A DNA stretch of 64,000 nt from contig NZ_SRSH01000015.1 in assembly GCF_006175985.1 (NCBI RefSeq), forward strand, positions 80,726-144,725. Reading direction: 5' to 3'. The notes below the pieces were generated by a model, which was given only the letters and a program-made list of their open reading frames with translations, did not search any database and was not told the DNA's origin. Shown piece after piece: positions 60,102 to 64,000 of this stretch (its first letter is position 1; the number at the start of each line of letters is the position of its first letter). The position numbers were made by a program, and so were the translations under genes. The stretch is from Methylotetracoccus oryzae (lineage in GTDB: Bacteria > Pseudomonadota > Gammaproteobacteria > Methylococcales > Methylococcaceae).

Positions 60102-62126
60102 TCATTGCAGCAATTCGCTCAGTCGGCGCAGCCCGGGCTTCTTGAAAGCCATGCGAATGAGCTGCTCCAGGATGTGCGTGTTTGCGACGTGAATGTAGGA
60201 AATGCCGACATTGGTTTTCTTGTCGTCCTTAGACCCGATGCAGAACGATCCATCAGCATTCCATATCTGCACCTGCCCCCACGTGCATCGCACCCTTTCA
60301 TTGGCACCCAGGAATTTGTGCTTCACCAAGGTGATGCCATCGTCGTGAAGGAGTGCGTCGCCGAAATACAAGTCCCGCCCATCCTTCAGCGCTTCCAGCA
60401 TCTCACCCAGCAGGCGGACGCAGACGGCTCGCCAGAGCTTGTCGATGAACTTGCTGTAGATGTCCTCTTTCTTAAGCTCAACAACTGCCTCGGAGCGTTT
60501 GTCTCCGAAGGCAATGGTGTAGGTCGTCCCCGTCGGCACGCCGTTGACGGAGTGCCGAACACCACCCCAGCGGACTCGAGTGATCGAGTCCAGAGGAAAA
60601 CTCTGTCCCTTCCATGAGATTCCATCGGGTGAAATGCTCAGGGTATCCTTGAACATCACACCAATTTCAGCGCGGTAGGTGATCTCACGCGCCCATTCGT
60701 CTCTTCGTGCTACCGCCTGCTTCCGCTCATGGAAGATATCGGCAAGCGCATCCGCATCCTGCTCAACGCGCTCAGACACTTCAGGTAGCTCGGCAAACAA
60801 CTCTTGAAGCAGGCCAGTCAGCCGTTGAGACTGCGTCAACATGTCATGCGTGTTGAACAGGTCGATGGCGAGGCTACGTATTTCGTAGGCCAGGTCACGG
60901 CTCGCTTCATGATCGATGCCGCGTGCTTTGGCACTCAGCTGGATAGGCTGCGCCACCTTGTCCCAATTGCGCGCCACGGCATCAAGTTTGTCCACATACG
61001 GTTTGACGGCAGCTTCACCCGAGTTCGCCGAGTCACGGGCGGCTTTGATCAGCTTGTGGACGTTCTCAGCTTCCTTCTGCAGGAAGCCCTGGGTTTCCAC
61101 TTCGTAGCTGTCGACGAGGTCATCGATCAGTTCGGGCGCGTGATCCTCACCGCCCAACGTAACTCCTTCCACCGTGTCCGTCATCACCTGGACAAGCGTC
61201 GTCGGTGGCAACCTATCGAGGGCGTCCTTGATGGCGCTGCGGTAGTACCGTTTACGTTCCGCCAGTTCGGCTTCAATTTGGTCGAGTGCCCGGACCTCCG
61301 GGAAGCCGGAGACAGCGCGGTCTTCATTGATGTCGCGTAGGACATCTTCGGGATCGATCTCATCCGCGAGGTAAGCAACCTCCTGAATGAAACTGGCCAG
61401 GTCTTCCGCATCGTGCTCGCTATCCACCGCCTCGAAGGCGGCGGCCAGCAAATTTAAGTGTGCAAGCGTGGGCAGGCCAGATTCTTCCCTGACCGCCATA
61501 GCATCATGGAGCAGACCTTCAACGAGCTGGGATGCCTTTCGTGGAGAAACGCCGGGGAGCCATGCAATCTCCGCGCTCAACCTGGTGCGTGGATTCGTTA
61601 GATCAGACCGTGCCTTCTGGCAGATATCGTGGTCCAGCTCCAAAGACTTCTCTTCGGCCAATTCAACGATTTGCCTGCGGTCGTCGCGAGTGGTCACTCC
61701 GAGAATCGCGAAGGGCGTCTGATGGAGCGCGGTCGTCTTCAGTGTGCGTCGAGCACTGACGCGCGGAACAGAAGCGCTTCTCGCCGGTTGCCCGGTGGGC
61801 GGGGCTGTCGGGCGCGAAGACGCAGCTGTTGGCATGGGCGTCGCAGAAGCGCCTGATGTCGGTTGGGCACCGAGCATCGCCATGAGCTGCGGGTCCTTTA
61901 AGGCTTCTTGCGCCTGAGCCAATGCATCAGTTGGCACGGAGAGCTTTAAGTGATTGCGAAGCTCGTGGCTGTAATGTGCCAGCTGCGTTTTCGATGAGAG
62001 GTGATCTGTGAGGACGAGCGACAAGGACAGCTCACCGTTTGATCTGGGAGTTGTTCCGCATTCGGTGCAGGCTAGCAAGGCCCCGGGCTTTTCTGAGCCG
62101 CATTTAAAACAAATTGCTGTTGTCAT
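60102..62126 (-). CDS. Zinc-ribbon, J-like and PH-like domain protein, unknown function
   Basis: A 674-residue cytoplasmic protein of no family I can name. The N-terminus is a CxxC...CxxC zinc ribbon (CFKCG, ACTECG, residues 6-23). After a Pro/Ser-rich linker, residues about 135-195 (TPFAILGVTTRDDRRQIVEL) resemble a J-domain start but lack the HPD tripeptide. A long helical, acidic middle (about 200-480) may be coiled-coil. The C-terminal part (about 490-665) looks like two PH-like beta modules (DTLSISPDGISWKG and DALLHDDGITLVKHKFLG). It is second in the operon, 24 bases after the peptidoglycan-binding gene. A scaffold or sensor role is a guess. Confidence 0.78.
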   Translation of the reverse strand: MTTAICFKCGSEKPGALLACTECGTTPRSNGELSLSLVLTDHLSSKTQLAHYSHELRNHLKLSVPTDALAQAQEALKDPQLMAMLGAQPTSGASATPMPTAASSRPTAPPTGQPARSASVPRVSARRTLKTTALHQTPFAILGVTTRDDRRQIVELAEEKSLELDHDICQKARSDLTNPRTRLSAEIAWLPGVSPRKASQLVEGLLHDAMAVREESGLPTLAHLNLLAAAFEAVDSEHDAEDLASFIQEVAYLADEIDPEDVLRDINEDRAVSGFPEVRALDQIEAELAERKRYYRSAIKDALDRLPPTTLVQVMTDTVEGVTLGGEDHAPELIDDLVDSYEVETQGFLQKEAENVHKLIKAARDSANSGEAAVKPYVDKLDAVARNWDKVAQPIQLSAKARGIDHEASRDLAYEIRSLAIDLFNTHDMLTQSQRLTGLLQELFAELPEVSERVEQDADALADIFHERKQAVARRDEWAREITYRAEIGVMFKDTLSISPDGISWKGQSFPLDSITRVRWGGVRHSVNGVPTGTTYTIAFGDKRSEAVVELKKEDIYSKFIDKLWRAVCVRLLGEMLEALKDGRDLYFGDALLHDDGITLVKHKFLGANERVRCTWGQVQIWNADGSFCIGSKDDKKTNVGISYIHVANTHILEQLIRMAFKKPGLRRLSELLQ

Positions 62127-62150
62127 TCTTGAAAGTCCCTGACGATCGAC

Positions 62151-63866
62151 TCACCGATAACCCACCTTACCGAGCTCTCTTCGCAAGCAGTTGTAGTAAG
62201 TTCCGGGGCCGCTGTACTGGCGCGCACTTTCACACGCTCGCTCTATTGCCGCTGATGTTGTAGACGTAAGGCCTGACAAATCAGGAGTACCGCCTGACGA
62301 GCGAAGACTGGATATTTCCCGATTCAAACAGTTGTAGTACGCGCCGGGCCCACTGTATTGGCGCGCACTGTCACAAGCACGCTCAATGGCGGCTTGCTCA
62401 AAAGCTGAAAATCGAGAAATGTCCGGTCGCCCGCGAGATGTGTTCAGACTGGAAAGTTCTCGATTGAGGCAGTTGTAGTAAGCGCCAGGACCGCTGTACT
62501 GACGTGCACTGTCACAGGCACGCTCGATGGCTGCTTGTTCTGAGGGAGATGCTCCAGAAAGATCGGGGCGTCCGCGCGACGCGTTAAGGCTAGCAATCTC
62601 TCTATTGAGACAATTGTAATAAGCGCCGGGGCCGCTGTACTGCCGCGCGCTATCACAGGCACGCTCAATAGAGTTCCTTTCGGCACTGGTCACACGAGAC
62701 AGGTCGGGACGTCCACCTGATGATTTGAGACTAGCCATCTCGCGAGCAAGGCAAGATTGATAGGCGCTGGGTCCACTATAAAGTCGTGCACTATCACAGG
62801 CTCGCTCCATGCCGGACTGTTCGGAATCAGTCACGGCTGTACGATCTGGACGCGCCGGGGGGCGCTCAGGCGGGGGTATCGCAGGCGATGGAGGCACGAA
62901 CGTGGAAGTGTTCGGAGGTGCTACCTGAGGGCTTTCTCGCACAGCAGCGACACGATCATCTGAGAGGCGCTGAAGTAATGACGACGTTGGGAGTCCGTCG
63001 GGCGTAAGGCCACTATCCCGTTGAAATGCCAAAATCGCTGAACGTGTTTTAGTCCCCATGAGACCGTCAGCGCTACCTGCGTCATACCCAAGTGCATTAA
63101 GTTTCCGTTGAATAGCTTGTACAGTCGCATCCGGAGCAGGGCGCGCTGGTGCTTGTGCTGGTGCCGACAGGGAACGCGTGGATGGACTGCGAGCGAATCG
63201 GCTGCGGCCTTCTGCCTGAAGTTGGCTCCGGTAAGGCTCAACATCTCGGCGCGCGCTCTCCAGTGCACCGCTTCTATAGCGAAAACTGCCACAGCGGCTG
63301 TTGTAGTCAGCCACCATGGCGTTGAACCGATCGACATCGGAGTCGCTGTAGTTGTTGAGAGCGGCCTTCGCGCCCTCCATGCGGATGTCTTCCGCCAGGC
63401 AATACCGAATCTGAGCCGTTGATAACACCAAGTCCTGGCCAACTGGCGGCTTTGACTCTTGTGGCACGGAAGGGGCTTGCGGTTGAGCAGGCGGCGAATA
63501 GCTCGGCGCTGCACTCTGCGCGGGCGGTGAGTAAGCTGGAGCCGATGAACTGGTGGGCTTGTTGGACGGGCCGATAAGCCAAAGCAGGCCAACGACGGCA
63601 GCTATGCCCAGTATCCACTTGCCCCCAGACGAGCCAGACGACGGTTGCGGAGGCTCTTGATACGTCTGACGCTGAGGTGGCTGCTGCGGTTGCGGTGGCG
63701 CTTGAGCAGTCTGCGCGGCTGGGCGTCCGGTGGATGTCGTAGAGCCGGCGGATTCAGTCTTAGGCGCAGGGGGTGGCGGTGTCGTGTCCACGTCGGACAC
63801 GAGCGATGAAAGGCCAGCGAAGCCTTTGCCTTCATTTTTCTTGTTGTTTTCTTCCTCCGCTGCCAC
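62151..63866 (-). CDS. Membrane-anchored peptidoglycan-binding protein with five Cys-containing repeats
   Basis: A 571-residue protein with a cytoplasmic N-terminus (GKGFAGLSSLVSDVD, then a Pro/Gln-rich segment). One membrane helix (83-99, KWILGIAAVVGLLWLIG) and a Pro/Ser linker follow. A two-Cys helical region (about 149-220) precedes a peptidoglycan-binding type 1 domain (246-302, VQAIQRKLNALGYDAGSADG). The C-terminus is five 47-residue repeats with the core ERACDSARQYSGPGAYYNCL, each with two Cys. The GTG start has a GGGAG site and matches the GTG of the truncated paralogue at 58910. It is first in the operon, and its promoter region abuts a possible IS end. Function unknown; envelope-spanning tether or sensor is plausible. 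Confidence 0.82.
   Translation of the reverse strand: MAAEEENNKKNEGKGFAGLSSLVSDVDTTPPPPAPKTESAGSTTSTGRPAAQTAQAPPQPQQPPQRQTYQEPPQPSSGSSGGKWILGIAAVVGLLWLIGPSNKPTSSSAPAYSPPAQSAAPSYSPPAQPQAPSVPQESKPPVGQDLVLSTAQIRYCLAEDIRMEGAKAALNNYSDSDVDRFNAMVADYNSRCGSFRYRSGALESARRDVEPYRSQLQAEGRSRFARSPSTRSLSAPAQAPARPAPDATVQAIQRKLNALGYDAGSADGLMGTKTRSAILAFQRDSGLTPDGLPTSSLLQRLSDDRVAAVRESPQVAPPNTSTFVPPSPAIPPPERPPARPDRTAVTDSEQSGMERACDSARLYSGPSAYQSCLAREMASLKSSGGRPDLSRVTSAERNSIERACDSARQYSGPGAYYNCLNREIASLNASRGRPDLSGASPSEQAAIERACDSARQYSGPGAYYNCLNRELSSLNTSRGRPDISRFSAFEQAAIERACDSARQYSGPGAYYNCLNREISSLRSSGGTPDLSGLTSTTSAAIERACESARQYSGPGTYYNCLRRELGKVGYR
62154..62810 (-). repeat. Tandem 141-bp coding repeats
   Basis: Five in-frame repeats (four full units of 47 codons and a final partial unit of 31) encode the conserved core ACDSARQYSGPGAYYNCL. 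The three middle copies are nearly identical at protein level. The first (ACDSARLYSGPSAYQSCL) and last (ACESARQYSGPGTYYNCL) are more diverged, suggesting expansion from the centre. Copy number may vary between strains. Confidence 0.88.
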
Positions 63867-63881
63867 CAGTGTCTCCCTTAG

Positions 63882-64000
63882 GGAACCTCTGAACAATTCC
63901 GAGTTGACGCGCAAGGACGCATCCCGCGGAGAATCAGGCGTCGAAAATGGACTTTAGTGACGCAAATTCCGCGTTTGAGAGGGCGATTTCCGCCCGGATT
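63882..64000. mobile_element. Possible insertion-sequence end
   Basis: The sequence ggaacctctgaacaattcc starting at 63882 resembles terminal inverted repeats of IS5-group elements. It is preceded by TTAG (63878-63881), which fits the 4-bp YTAR target of that group. The remaining 100 bases have no gene. The other end and transposase would be beyond the window, so this is a weak call based on remembered similarity. Confidence 0.35.

Noticed and set aside
62154..62810. Regularly spaced similar sequences could suggest a CRISPR array.
   Set aside because: The repeats are 141 bp, in frame, and encode a conserved protein repeat; there are no short identical repeats with unique spacers and no cas genes.

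Overview
The window is about 64 kb of high-GC DNA that looks like a gammaproteobacterial chromosome. Evidence for this is a System I cytochrome c maturation operon (ccmABC), a PilS/PilR two-component pair, the order pilR-pilS / sucC-sucD / nadE, MsbA, a heptosyltransferase-type GT9 and a REP-associated tyrosine transposase. A Chromatiales-like lineage would fit, but no rRNA or tRNA gene was seen to confirm it. Most genes are tightly packed, often with 4-bp ATGA overlaps.

Layout. 1-1766: ccmC (cut by the window edge), ccmB, ccmA on the minus strand. 2324-3625: M18 aminopeptidase. 3876-9887: surface-glycan cluster with two paralogous GT4 glycosyltransferases, a sulfotransferase, a GT9 glycosyltransferase and an asparagine-synthase-type amidotransferase. 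10034-14587: ClC channel with CBS pair, Uma2 nuclease-fold protein, MsbA. 14757-18394: A/P-rich membrane-anchored protein, then pilR-pilS on the minus strand. 18521-22219: sucCD and nadE. 22321-27024: a giant hybrid histidine kinase with eight PAS domains. 27339-32136: two alpha/beta-hydrolase esterases, a secreted trypsin-like protease, an EF-G-like GTPase. 32437-39110: two giant tandem transglutaminase/DUF2126 (putative amidoligase) genes. 39167-42234: DUF1232 protein, a small membrane protein, and btaA-btaB for phosphorus-free betaine lipid. 42375-51630: PaaK-like ligase, methyltransferase, DUF3313 lipoprotein, exported Hcp-like protein, outer-membrane barrel, alkylsulfatase, alginate-export-type porin.

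From about 51.6 kb the character changes to an accessory region. A higBA toxin-antitoxin pair sits between the porin gene and a 92% identical copy of that gene's 3' end. There follow a CPA2 antiporter, about 1.6 kb of decayed repeats with an integrase remnant, a 34-bp perfect palindrome, a secreted beta-helix protein, and a RayT transposase gene bounded by REP-like inverted repeats. The last 5.3 kb is a minus-strand, lower-GC operon of five unfamiliar genes: a membrane-anchored peptidoglycan-binding protein with five Cys-containing 47-residue repeats, a zinc-ribbon/J-like/PH-like cytoplasmic protein, two small proteins, and a truncated paralogue of the first gene broken by REP sequence. An insertion-sequence end may lie at the right border.

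The two observations I rate highest are (1) the tandem transglutaminase-amidoligase pair, where the second protein has lost candidate catalytic residues in both domains while staying translationally coupled to the intact one, and (2) the uncharacterised five-gene envelope operon at the right end.
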